12,548 nucleotides of DNA, from assembly GCA_033809415.1 (NCBI GenBank), contig JAPXLT010000123.1, positions 1 to 12,548 of the forward strand, in the 5' to 3' direction. Made by a program: the position numbers and the translations under genes. This document shows positions 6,300 to 12,548 of the stretch, in pieces. The stretch is from JAQVUB01 sp033809415. Its GTDB lineage: Bacteria; Verrucomicrobiota; Lentisphaeria; Oligosphaerales; Oligosphaeraceae. The notes under the pieces are model-generated. The model was given only the letters and a program-made list of their open reading frames with translations. It ran no database searches and was not told the origin of the DNA. The stretch's first letter is position 1; each line of letters begins with the position of its first letter.

Positions 6300-7847
6300 T
6301 CAGGTCTGAACCGATTTCTGCAAAAATTCCGGTTGCTCATGGCAAATCCAGACACTGACATCCGTGAAGACGGCATCAGACTGCGGGGATACCTGAACTT
6401 CCGTCCAGCCATCAACAAGAATTCCAGCGGGGATTTTACAGTAAAATAACCCCGCTTCACTTTTTTCCGTTTCCAGTTCGGCGCCATTGACCCAGATTTT
6501 CAGGTTCTGCACTTCCTCACCGGTCTGCAACTGCACATATGAACAGGCTCCAGCTTCCGGAACCCAAGCCGTATATAAGCGGAAAAGCGCATATTCGCCG
6601 CTTTTGCAATGATATGGCAGAACTGAAGGGTAGGGGAGTCCCGCCTCGATTCGAGCGGCGTTCCACTTTTCAAAGTAGCCCGGTATGCGGAAACATTGAT
6701 CCAAGTCACTGAGGCGAACATTCGAGTCATCCCAGCTTAAACGGAAACGACGGGTTTTTCCAAGAAGGTCTTCCTTCGAGGCCGGATCATTTAGGAAGAG
6801 TTCAGCGGCATCCTTTAATTCCGGACGGCGGAGGTAGCGCATGAAATTAAACAAATGCACACCGCAAGCGCCACGGTGATGGGCGGCGGCGGCCACTCCC
6901 CGGGCATCCTCCGGCGTCGTTTTTTGTGAAGGAGTCAGGTGCATACCGGTGGAATAGCTGTTTTCAATCGAGACGGCAATCGGAAATGCGGCATTGCCAA
7001 TTTTTTGGTGCCATAGTTCAACGGGAGCATCAAACTCCATGCCAGAACCGAAGTTGCCGATAATCAGCATATCGAGAAGTCCTTCCCGCGCCCAAAGTAC
7101 TGCATCCAGCCCACGCTTCAGCGCATTTTCCGGAGTGAGCGGCACTCGGCTGATCAGTTTGATCGGGTGTCCGCGGCGCTTTGCTTCCGCATCAACCGCA
7201 TTTCGCACTTGGCGCATAAATTTAGTCAGCAGTGGTGCTCTTTCCTCTCCTTTGCCGAACGGGACATGAGAAGGCCATCGCATCCAGTCAAGGAAAAGCC
7301 CGTCTGCATGATATCGTTCAAGAACTTCAACGAGGAAGGCAAGCATGCGTTCACGCACGACTTCATGTGAATAGTCCAGCGTGTTTTCGCAAGGATAATC
7401 GAGACTCGCGCACCACAATTCCGGATGTTGGCGCCAGAAGTCCGAGTGCAGATAGCTGTCCGGATCATGCCCGTTATGAATATCATTCATCCGCACTCCG
7501 ATCCAAGGCGACACGCCCATGGTGCGGGCATTATCGAGGAAATAAGCGTTGGAATCAATGCCTTGGCTGAACAAGACTTGAAAGTTGGCGCAACGCCGAT
7601 AGGGCCACGGCTTGGTATCACATCGCAAAGCACTTTGATGAATACCAAGCCGTGCATCAAAACCATCCAGATAGGATTCAACCACTCGGCTGGGAAAGTT
7701 GGCCTTTGCATTGGTCACCCCGACAATCAGCACTTTCGTCCGGGTGCCGCGAAGCGTATCCAGAGACTTTTGCAGGTGTTCCGCAGTCATCGTGCCTGCT
7801 TCCACGTCGAACACACGTGCGTCGGTATCTTCATCAAAAATAATCAC
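6300..7847 (-). CDS. GH-like TIM-barrel protein (GHL10 / family-10-like glycosidase)
   Basis: This 515-residue protein contains several strand-end motifs of an (alpha/beta)8 glycosidase barrel: VSPWIGVRMND (about 112-122), DGLFLDWMRWPS (182-193, with D182, D187 and R190), LISRVPL, and AFPIAVSIENSY. The DGLFLDW segment resembles the strand-4 region of putative glycosyl hydrolases such as GHL10/DUF4015. Residues from about 370 onward form a beta-rich C-terminal part (LKIWVNGAELETE, WTEVQVSP), possibly a carbohydrate-binding jelly roll. No signal peptide is visible, so it may act in the cytoplasm on imported sugars. A purine-rich GGAAA sequence lies about 10 bases before the ATG. It is the first gene of a unit with the GNAT gene. 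The true substrate, and whether it is catalytic, cannot be told. Confidence 0.75.
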   Translation of the reverse strand: MIIFDEDTDARVFDVEAGTMTAEHLQKSLDTLRGTRTKVLIVGVTNAKANFPSRVVESYLDGFDARLGIHQSALRCDTKPWPYRRCANFQVLFSQGIDSNAYFLDNARTMGVSPWIGVRMNDIHNGHDPDSYLHSDFWRQHPELWCASLDYPCENTLDYSHEVVRERMLAFLVEVLERYHADGLFLDWMRWPSHVPFGKGEERAPLLTKFMRQVRNAVDAEAKRRGHPIKLISRVPLTPENALKRGLDAVLWAREGLLDMLIIGNFGSGMEFDAPVELWHQKIGNAAFPIAVSIENSYSTGMHLTPSQKTTPEDARGVAAAAHHRGACGVHLFNFMRYLRRPELKDAAELFLNDPASKEDLLGKTRRFRLSWDDSNVRLSDLDQCFRIPGYFEKWNAARIEAGLPYPSVLPYHCKSGEYALFRLYTAWVPEAGACSYVQLQTGEEVQNLKIWVNGAELETEKSEAGLFYCKIPAGILVDGWTEVQVSPQSDAVFTDVSVWICHEQPEFLQKSVQT

Positions 7848-7882
7848 GAGAAGTTTCCTTTTTTTAAATCAAGCCAATAAGT

Positions 7883-7894
7883 TCAACATGTTGA
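7883..7894. promoter_or_regulatory. Perfect 12-bp palindrome TCAACATGTTGA, candidate operator
   Basis: TCAACATGTTGA is its own exact reverse complement. The flanking AAGT and ACTT add partial outer symmetry. It lies between the candidate promoter and the start codon of the GH-like gene, where a repressor would block transcription. No regulator gene is in the window, so the binding protein is unknown. Confidence 0.4.
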
Positions 7895-7930
7895 TTAACT
7901 TAATTTCGTATATCGAGAAATACAAGTTGC

Positions 7931-7960
7931 ACTGTATTGACGAAAAGCATTATCAGTCAA
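7931..7960 (-). promoter_or_regulatory. Candidate sigma-70-type promoter for the GH-like/GNAT unit
   Basis: On the minus strand, TTGACT (7960-7955) is followed after 18 bases by TACAGT (7936-7931), which fits the consensus at 5/6 and 4/6 positions. Transcription would start near 7924, giving a leader of about 77 bases that contains the palindrome at 7883-7894 and the ribosome-binding site. Confidence 0.42.
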
Positions 7961-7983
7961 TATTTGTAATGGGTCAGTCTTCT

Positions 7984-8171
7984 GTAGTGCGTGGTGCGTG
8001 GTGCGGTGTGCGGGTCAGACGTGGTGGACAGTGTGGACAGGACAAGGGCATCCCCATCCCCGTACCCCGCGACAGTCAGAATAATCACAACCGGGACGGT
8101 TGCGCTACTTTTTAAACCTGCGCCCCCCCGTACCCGTTCCCAACGCACTTCGCACCACGCACTACGCACCC
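7984..8171 (-). repeat. Composite intergenic repeat element, copy 2, with inverted ends
   Basis: The ends are a perfect 15-base inverted repeat: GTAGTGCGTGGTGCG at 7984-7998 and its reverse complement at 8151-8165. Both lie in GTGCGTG/GTGCGGG heptamer-like tracts facing each other. Inside are the hairpin module (8083-8118) and the short words CTGTCG and GTCCTGTCC, in the same order as copy 1 when read on the minus strand. The ACCACGAA module is absent. No target-site duplication is evident at the edges. Confidence 0.82.
8083..8118 (-). repeat. 36-bp hairpin module, copy 2 (REP-like)
   Basis: This is the reverse complement of 2979-3014 with one difference. The hairpin here is CAACCG-GGA-CGGTTG. 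It sits inside composite repeat copy 2, in opposite orientation to copy 1. Confidence 0.85.
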
Positions 8172-8243
8172 CATTTCCTTGAACCATGTACTGCAGAAGG
8201 CTGAGGCATTACAATATTTCTGTGATGTCTGCAAACTAATTGT

Positions 8244-9152
8244 TTAGTTTTTTTTCACCGATTTGGTGGTATGGCGACGCAATTGGGCGATACAGTTTTC
8301 GGTAAACTCTTTCGGCGCGAATTCGGCGGAATAAGCGGGAGGCTGCCCTAACCGCTCCGCTTTCGAGACGCCCAGAGGATGATAAGGTTCAACATCGATT
8401 GTCGTAATGCCTGGTAGCCTTTCGGCGAGTTCACCCAATCGAGCCAGTTCATCCGATGTGTCGTTGAGTCCAGGAATCAATGGACAGCGCAGGACGATTT
8501 CTGCACCCGCACCGCTCAGGAATTCCAAGTTGGACAGGATGAGCCGGTTGTCTTGTCCGGTAAAGCGGAGGTGTTTCGCTTCATCCATCGTTTTGACGTC
8601 AAAGAGAAAGAGATCGGTAACCGGCAGAATCCGTTTGAATTCCTCCTGCGGGGCGAAGCCGCAAGTTTCGATCGCGGTATGAATCCCTTCCTTTTTCGCA
8701 GTGCTCAGCAAGGCAAAGGTGAACCCAGCTCGCATCATCGGCTCGCCGCCAGAAAGCGTCATGCCGCCACCGGAATTCTCGTAGAAAACGCAGTCCTTCC
8801 GGACTTCGACCATGACCTCCTCGACGGTGAGGGATTGCCCGCAAACTTCCATTGCCTCCGCTGGACACACTCCAGCGCATTTACCACATGAAACACAAAT
8901 CGCACGATCGAGCACGTGATGCCCATCAGCAGTAAACGTGTGCGCTCCTGCTGGGCAGACCTCCGCGCAACGACGGCATCCGATACACTTGGTGGCAGAG
9001 AACAGCAATTCCGGCAGAGGATGCCACGACTCCGGATTGTGGCACCAGATGCAGCGCAGCGGGCATCCTTTGACGAAAACCGTCGTCCGAATCCCTGGTC
9101 CATCGTGGATGGAAAACTTCTGAATATCGAAGATAATTGTTCTGCTGTTCAC
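8244..9152 (-). CDS. Radical-SAM glycyl-radical-enzyme activating enzyme
   Basis: This 302-residue protein opens with the family signature (IIFDIQKFSIHDGPGIRTTVF) and then C30-x3-C34-x2-C37, the radical SAM 4Fe-4S site. A ferredoxin-type insert with two clusters follows: C56-C59-C62-C66 and C86-C89-C92-C96. SGGEP (about 134-138) marks the SAM-binding glycine-rich segment. Such enzymes use SAM and a low-potential electron to put a glycyl radical on a partner enzyme; the double-cluster insert is typical of activases for decarboxylases, dehydratases and lyases rather than classic PFL. GTG 9152 is chosen as the start: AAGGAT lies about 11 bases upstream and homologues begin here. The open frame continues to 9425 but that part overlaps a better-supported frame. 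No intact partner enzyme is in the window; a probable remnant lies directly upstream. Confidence 0.9.
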   Translation of the reverse strand: MNSRTIIFDIQKFSIHDGPGIRTTVFVKGCPLRCIWCHNPESWHPLPELLFSATKCIGCRRCAEVCPAGAHTFTADGHHVLDRAICVSCGKCAGVCPAEAMEVCGQSLTVEEVMVEVRKDCVFYENSGGGMTLSGGEPMMRAGFTFALLSTAKKEGIHTAIETCGFAPQEEFKRILPVTDLFLFDVKTMDEAKHLRFTGQDNRLILSNLEFLSGAGAEIVLRCPLIPGLNDTSDELARLGELAERLPGITTIDVEPYHPLGVSKAERLGQPPAYSAEFAPKEFTENCIAQLRRHTTKSVKKN

Positions 9153-9172
9153 TATGAATTTTATCCTTGGTG

Positions 9173-9343
9173 TTAAACCCTGCACCCTGCTGGCTGTGCC
9201 TCCATGTACTCCGTCAGCCGCTTGGCGATCCGCATGGGCTCGGCGAGCTTTTCGTCGAATTGGTCGTATTCGACCGGCTGTGGTTTCGGGAAAATATCGT
9301 TCGTCAGAACTGTATTGATCAAGCGTTCGATGCGTGTGTTCAT
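9173..9343 (-). pseudogene. Probable N-terminal remnant of a glycyl radical enzyme
   Basis: This 56-codon frame has the best ribosome-binding site in the window: AGGAGG (9358-9353) nine bases before ATG 9343. The product begins MNTRIERLINTVLTNDIFPK and continues through EPMRIAKRLTEYMEAQPA, then ends abruptly with GCRV and a stop encoded by the repeat GCAGGGTGCAGGG. The opening MNxRI and the acidic-to-AKRLxEYMxAQ stretch resemble, from memory, the start of PFL-like glycyl radical enzymes, which normally run to 700-900 residues. Position supports this: these enzymes are usually encoded directly upstream of their activase, and here the activase starts 20 bases after the stop. I infer a deletion that removed the body of the enzyme. 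The alternative is a genuine small protein of unknown role. Homology was not tested. Confidence 0.5.
9178..9191 (-). repeat. Two heptamer units (CCCTGCA CCCTGCT) at the break of the remnant gene
   Basis: CCCTGCA (9178-9184) followed by CCCTGCT (9185-9191) matches the heptamer unit at 3058-3071. On the minus strand it reads GCAGGGTGCAGGGTTTAA, and GGTTTAA is also how the 36-bp hairpin module begins. The pair may be the edge of a former composite repeat. Confidence 0.6.
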
Positions 9344-9464
9344 CTCTAAGAGCCTCCTGCTTGATTTGAGAACCGCTTATACTATATGCAGTAAACGGAG
9401 GAAAGATAATGGACACGATGGACAATGGTGAAATAGACGAGGGGCTTTTCGTCTGTAAAGCGAA
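9344..9464 (-). other. Intergenic leader: hairpin after truA, TGGACA nonamers, strong ribosome-binding site
   Basis: Ten bases after the truA stop lies AGACGA-loop-TCGTCT (9435-9454), a 6-bp hairpin with an 8-base loop and no following U-run, so at best a weak terminator. TGGACACGA TGGACAATG (9410-9427) is a 9-base direct repeat also seen at 8025-8039. AGGAGG for the small frame is at 9353-9358. No clear promoter is visible. Confidence 0.4.
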
Positions 9465-10286
9465 TTATTTTTCCAGGAATTGGAATGGCGGCAGCAATGG
9501 GGTATAGTCGCGCCATTCATCGGCTTGCAGGAAGACTTTTGCCAGGAAGAGTCCCTGGGCCGGTGCGCTGTCGGCGGCCCGGCTGCGGTCCTTCGCGACC
9601 AGCACGGCTTGCACATCCTCGGCTTTGGCATGTCCCAGACCCACATGCACCAGATAGCCAGTCAGGCTGCGAACCATCTTATACAGAAAACTTTCACCGA
9701 CGGCATTGATGAAGACCAGGCCGTCTTTCTCGAGGACTTCCAAGCGGTACAGCGTGCGCACCGTACTGTCCAGTTCGCGTCCGGGATTCACGGCAAACGA
9801 GGCAAAGTCCCGCGTTCCGGTCAGCAGTGCGGCAGTTTCCCGCATGGCTTGCACATCGAGCGGACGCGGCGTGCGCCAGACGTAACGTGCAAAAAGGGGA
9901 TTGACTTTGACACCCGGCGAAATGCAGTAGGTATAGGCTTTGCCGAAATTATCATAGCGGGCATTGAAGGGGTCAGGGCAGATATGTGCTCCGGTTATTA
10001 GAATGTCATCCGGCAACCAGCGGTTTAATTTGGCGGGGAAATCCTGCAAGTCAATATCATCCGGCATTTCCACGGTAAAGCTGACTTGCTGATCAAGGGC
10101 GTGCACTCCTGCATCCGTGCGGCTGCTGCCGTAGATTCTCAATTCCGGGGCACGCAACATGCGCCGCAACCTTGTCAGCAGCTCGCCTTGCACTGTTTTT
10201 ATTTTCGGCTGTACTTGCCAGCCGGCATAAGCACTGCCATCATACGCAAGCGTAAAATGCCAGCAAATCGGTTCTGTCTTTTCCAT
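9465..10286 (-). CDS. truA: tRNA pseudouridine(38-40) synthase TruA
   Basis: This 273-residue protein is close to the usual TruA length. It opens FTLAYDGSAYAGWQVQP, the standard TruA start, then SSRTDAGVHA with the catalytic aspartate at D58. FNARYDNFGKAYTYCI and the C-terminal FLYKMVRSLTGYLVHVGLG match the conserved tRNA-binding and core segments. It converts uridines 38-40 in the anticodon arm of many tRNAs to pseudouridine. The ATG at 10286 gives the expected N-terminus; the ribosome-binding site is weak (TAAAGAA). A repeat block separates it from the ceramidase-like gene upstream on the same strand. Nothing in the protein looks unusual. Confidence 0.97.
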   Translation of the reverse strand: MEKTEPICWHFTLAYDGSAYAGWQVQPKIKTVQGELLTRLRRMLRAPELRIYGSSRTDAGVHALDQQVSFTVEMPDDIDLQDFPAKLNRWLPDDILITGAHICPDPFNARYDNFGKAYTYCISPGVKVNPLFARYVWRTPRPLDVQAMRETAALLTGTRDFASFAVNPGRELDSTVRTLYRLEVLEKDGLVFINAVGESFLYKMVRSLTGYLVHVGLGHAKAEDVQAVLVAKDRSRAADSAPAQGLFLAKVFLQADEWRDYTPLLPPFQFLEK

Positions 10287-10314
10287 CGTTCTTTAGACCC
10301 CATCCAAAAAGGAT

Positions 10315-10418
10315 TTTTTTGTCCACGGAAAGCACGGAAAGCTCGGAAAATTTTATAGGGTAAACTGGGTAGGCGAGGAAGTTTTTTAACCACGAAAAGC
10401 ACGAACTGACTTAAAAAA
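10315..10418 (+). repeat. Dispersed intergenic repeat block between truA and the ceramidase-like gene
   Basis: Positions 10315-10361 (GTCCACGGAAAGCACGGAAA and flanks) match the reverse complement of 68-114 at 45 of 47 bases. Positions 10382-10405 (TTTTTTAACCACGAAAAGCA and on) belong to the ACCACGAA module. TTTTTTAA at 10382-10389 and TTAAAAAA at 10411-10418 are inverted, as in the hairpin at 5414-5475. The right edge overlaps the stop codon of the ceramidase-like gene. The order of the two modules differs from the block at 51-170. Confidence 0.85.
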
Positions 10419-12525
10419 TGGTGAACGTTTTGAAACTCCATGTGTTCCTGTATCCAAGTAGTCCTGGCGTGATTTGCAACCATTTCCCATCCTGTCCGGA
10501 CGTCTCGGAGTCGGTATTGAATATGCCGCAATTGAAGCGGAAAGAGGATTTGTCTTTTGTGTTCAAGCCGATCGCTTCGAGTGAAAGCGTGATTTGGTAG
10601 TACGTTTTTTTATTGTTTTCATCGCGTGTGACCTGAAAGAAATCAGGTTGCAGTGAATCGACATTGTTATCGAAGCGTTGTATTTGGCTGCCAGCAGGTG
10701 TCAGTGCCAAAATCGCATGGAGGACTTCCCTGTTTTGTCCGCTGACCAGTTGCATTTGCAATGCGTCTCCGTTCCACAGGCTGGTTCCCGGACTCTGATT
10801 GGCATGTACCTGATCTTCGACAACGGCAGTGATAAACAATTGCGAAGCAGTATGTCCAAAGCCTGCAACTGCACGATTGGAAATGGGTTCCGCTGAATCC
10901 GTCCATGCAATCGGCATGGTCAGCATCTGATCCAGTCCTGCACCGGGCGGAATACGGGAGAAATCTTCAGGAAGCAAAGGAACCTTGTTTTGCGGGCTGG
11001 TCTTCAGCCAGATTTCTTGACAAGTCCGCACAGTCCAGTCAACCAACACTTTGCCGCCGTCGGCGCCTATTTCCGTACTGGCGGGGACGGCACCATAGGC
11101 GCCACCGGCAATCGAGCGCGCTGTGGGAAGATAGCTTCCCGGACCTGCCAGCTGGACGACAAAGGTTTGCACCGCTGGACTCGCGGCCTTGATTTGCATG
11201 CCAAAATCGAGGTAGAGTTCAAAGGGATTGGTGACGATTATGATGTCGCCAATACGCAATGCATGCATCCCGAAATTGATGGTTTTCGATGTTTTCTGCG
11301 TAAGAAAGCGTTGCTGTACCCGCTTGCCGCGCATATAACGGGAACGTAATGTGGTAATTTCAGTATACCAGCGTGGAACCTGTTTCAGCGTCGGGTCCGA
11401 CGCTAGTTTTTCCATGAGCTGTTCGTATTCTTCTTTATACTTCAGGGATTCCGCCAGTGCTTTTTCGACATCTTCCTCTGGAATAATGCGGCGTGGCAAT
11501 GGCACCTTCTCGTAATGATGATAGACAACCGGGGTCCAGTTGATCTCTTTTTCAATCAGGGGGAGAAGCCGCCCGATCTCATTCGCGACACGCAAGGCGA
11601 TATCTTGCTGCAGACTGATGCCCGCCAGTTGCCGCATACGTATTTCGGCATAGGCATCCGGCAGAAAATGGCTGTGTGGCGACTGATCGCCGGCGGCGCT
11701 GACTTGTGGCAGAACAAAAACTTTGAAGCGTTGCCGCAGCTCCTGGCGCAGTTCATGCCAGTAGTCCGCACTGATTTGCCAGTCCTGTTCTCGAGTTTGA
11801 GCAGGACAGGCGAAATTGACGATCAGTCCGCTTAATTTACCGTTAAGGTCATAGGTGCCAAGAATATTCAGGGCGTGATCTTCATATCCCTCGATATGAC
11901 TGAAATCAGGGTCGGATGAACGGCCATACATACGACTTTTTCCGGAATGATAGCTGATCAGGCGATTCCTGCCGACGGTCGCATGACCCAGCCCATAGGC
12001 AACGCCGGAAAACCTGCGCGCTTTCCAAGCCTCAGCGGCGGTGGCGGCAATTCGCGAAGCGGCAAAGGCAATATAGCGGGTAGGGGGCATGGCGGGCAGC
12101 TCGATTCCGTATGGATGATCAACGATAGTTGGATTCTCCTGGTAACGCGCCCGGTCGTTAGTCGTTGGAGCAGTATGGGTATGAGTGGCATTCATAATGA
12201 TGGAATTGGCAGAAATTTCAGGAATGATTTTCTGCACTTCTTGCTGTACTGCTTCGCTCATCCCCTCAGTGATGGAAATAAGATCACAGCTGATCATCAA
12301 GAGAGCCTCGGGAGCACCAGAGGCGGTTGATTCCAATGCCATTACCGTGGCCATAATTGGATTTTTAACCCCTTCCGAGACGCGGGCATGAAACTGCCCC
12401 TGAAGCAGAACCGGCTCGTCCGGTGTAATATTCGCTTCAGCCCAACCGATTTTTATCGATGAATTGTCTGCAAACATAAGAAAAGACCCCATTAGAACGC
12501 ATAAACAAACAATTTTAATTTTCAT
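10411..12525 (-). CDS. Secreted neutral-ceramidase-like protein with C-terminal CBM9-like domain
   Basis: This 704-residue protein has a signal peptide (1-19, ending MFA|DN). Residues about 24-450 resemble the neutral/alkaline ceramidase N-terminal domain: IGWAEANITPDEP at the start, NATHTHTAP (H115 and H117 are likely zinc ligands), and AAGDQSPH (279-284) matching the nucleophile loop GDxSP, with S282 the candidate serine. The usual second-histidine segment (ACHP-like) reads NFACPAQT here, so classic ceramidase activity is doubtful. From about 527 to the end a beta-sandwich with VVEDQVHA and LWNGDALQMQL resembles CBM9/DOMON-like sugar-binding domains. I infer a secreted hydrolase of an amide or ester in a glycan- or lipid-bearing substrate. 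ATG 12525 is preferred, with GAGG 10 bases upstream; TTG 12534 is too close to it. The upstream region is outside the window. Confidence 0.85.
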   Translation of the reverse strand: MKIKIVCLCVLMGSFLMFADNSSIKIGWAEANITPDEPVLLQGQFHARVSEGVKNPIMATVMALESTASGAPEALLMISCDLISITEGMSEAVQQEVQKIIPEISANSIIMNATHTHTAPTTNDRARYQENPTIVDHPYGIELPAMPPTRYIAFAASRIAATAAEAWKARRFSGVAYGLGHATVGRNRLISYHSGKSRMYGRSSDPDFSHIEGYEDHALNILGTYDLNGKLSGLIVNFACPAQTREQDWQISADYWHELRQELRQRFKVFVLPQVSAAGDQSPHSHFLPDAYAEIRMRQLAGISLQQDIALRVANEIGRLLPLIEKEINWTPVVYHHYEKVPLPRRIIPEEDVEKALAESLKYKEEYEQLMEKLASDPTLKQVPRWYTEITTLRSRYMRGKRVQQRFLTQKTSKTINFGMHALRIGDIIIVTNPFELYLDFGMQIKAASPAVQTFVVQLAGPGSYLPTARSIAGGAYGAVPASTEIGADGGKVLVDWTVRTCQEIWLKTSPQNKVPLLPEDFSRIPPGAGLDQMLTMPIAWTDSAEPISNRAVAGFGHTASQLFITAVVEDQVHANQSPGTSLWNGDALQMQLVSGQNREVLHAILALTPAGSQIQRFDNNVDSLQPDFFQVTRDENNKKTYYQITLSLEAIGLNTKDKSSFRFNCGIFNTDSETSGQDGKWLQITPGLLGYRNTWSFKTFTIF

Positions 12526-12548
12526 GATAATCAAACCTCAAAAAAGGG

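Larger units (their letters stand above)
7848..8243. other. 396-base intergenic region between the GH-like gene and the activase gene
   Basis: This gap holds no coding sequence that I can support. From the GH-like gene outward it contains that gene's leader with the palindrome (7883-7894), the candidate promoter (7931-7960) and the composite repeat copy 2 (7984-8171). The final 72 bases (8172-8243), downstream of the activase gene's stop, hold nothing recognisable. Confidence 0.7.

Noticed and set aside
7957..8187. Open frames across the second composite repeat
   Set aside because: These are encoded almost entirely by the repeat, are low in complexity, and have no ribosome-binding site.
8233..8250. 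AAACTAA-TTGT-TTAGTTT hairpin followed by eight Ts
   Set aside because: It would terminate plus-strand transcripts, but no plus-strand gene precedes it, the stem is mostly A/T, and it overlaps the activase stop codon.
9153..9425. N-terminal extension of the activase up to 9425
   Set aside because: The extension has no resemblance to activases, overlaps the small frame with the better ribosome-binding site, and the family signature starts only a few residues after GTG 9152.
10199..10531. Minus-strand open frame over the truA start and repeat block
   Set aside because: It overlaps truA and the end of the ceramidase-like gene and is encoded by repeat sequence (FRAFRAFRG-type strings).

Overview
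The window looks like a chromosomal segment of an anaerobic, PVC-type bacterium, most likely Lentisphaerota (Victivallis-like). This is an inference from gene content: a glycyl-radical-enzyme activase, a neutral-ceramidase-like protein fused to a CBM9-like domain, a glycoside-hydrolase-like TIM barrel, a DUF4886 SGNH hydrolase, and intergenic spaces filled with short dispersed repeats. A related phylum such as Kiritimatiellota or Planctomycetota is not excluded. No phage genes, transposases, rRNA, tRNA or CRISPR array are visible.

Layout: positions 1-282 are non-coding and carry repeats plus a possible promoter. Positions 283-2882 hold three closely spaced plus-strand genes: a secreted beta-sandwich-like protein, a half-size GDT1/UPF0016 cation transporter, and a YejE-type ABC permease with an unusually long extracytoplasmic insert. 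A composite repeat (2886-3127) follows. Next come two coupled plus-strand genes, an AsmA-like envelope protein (3136-4560) and a DUF4886 SGNH hydrolase (4572-5408). A near-perfect 24-bp inverted repeat at 5414-5475 lies between these and the minus-strand genes. On the minus strand, reading leftward from 7847, are a GH-like TIM-barrel protein and a GNAT acetyltransferase, with a candidate promoter and a 12-bp palindrome upstream. A second composite repeat (7984-8171) separates them from a radical-SAM glycyl-radical-enzyme activase (8244-9152). Directly upstream of the activase is a 56-codon minus-strand reading frame with an excellent ribosome-binding site. It looks like the N-terminus of a glycyl radical enzyme cut off at a short repeat. 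Then come truA (9465-10286), another repeat block (10315-10418) and a ceramidase-like/CBM9 protein (10411-12525).

The main unusual signal is the repeats. At least three kinds of module recur: an ACCACGAA / CCACGGAAAGCACGG module, a 36-bp module with a short hairpin (35/36 identical between its two copies), and heptamer tracts of the CCCTGCA/CCCCGCA type. They occur in different combinations and orientations in most of the larger gaps between genes. In two places they touch gene ends: one edge supplies the stop codon of the ceramidase-like gene, and one heptamer pair sits at the break of the putative glycyl-radical-enzyme remnant. I see a dispersed repeat family and probable repeat-associated gene loss, but no clearly new multi-gene system. 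All functional assignments come from reading motifs, without database searches.
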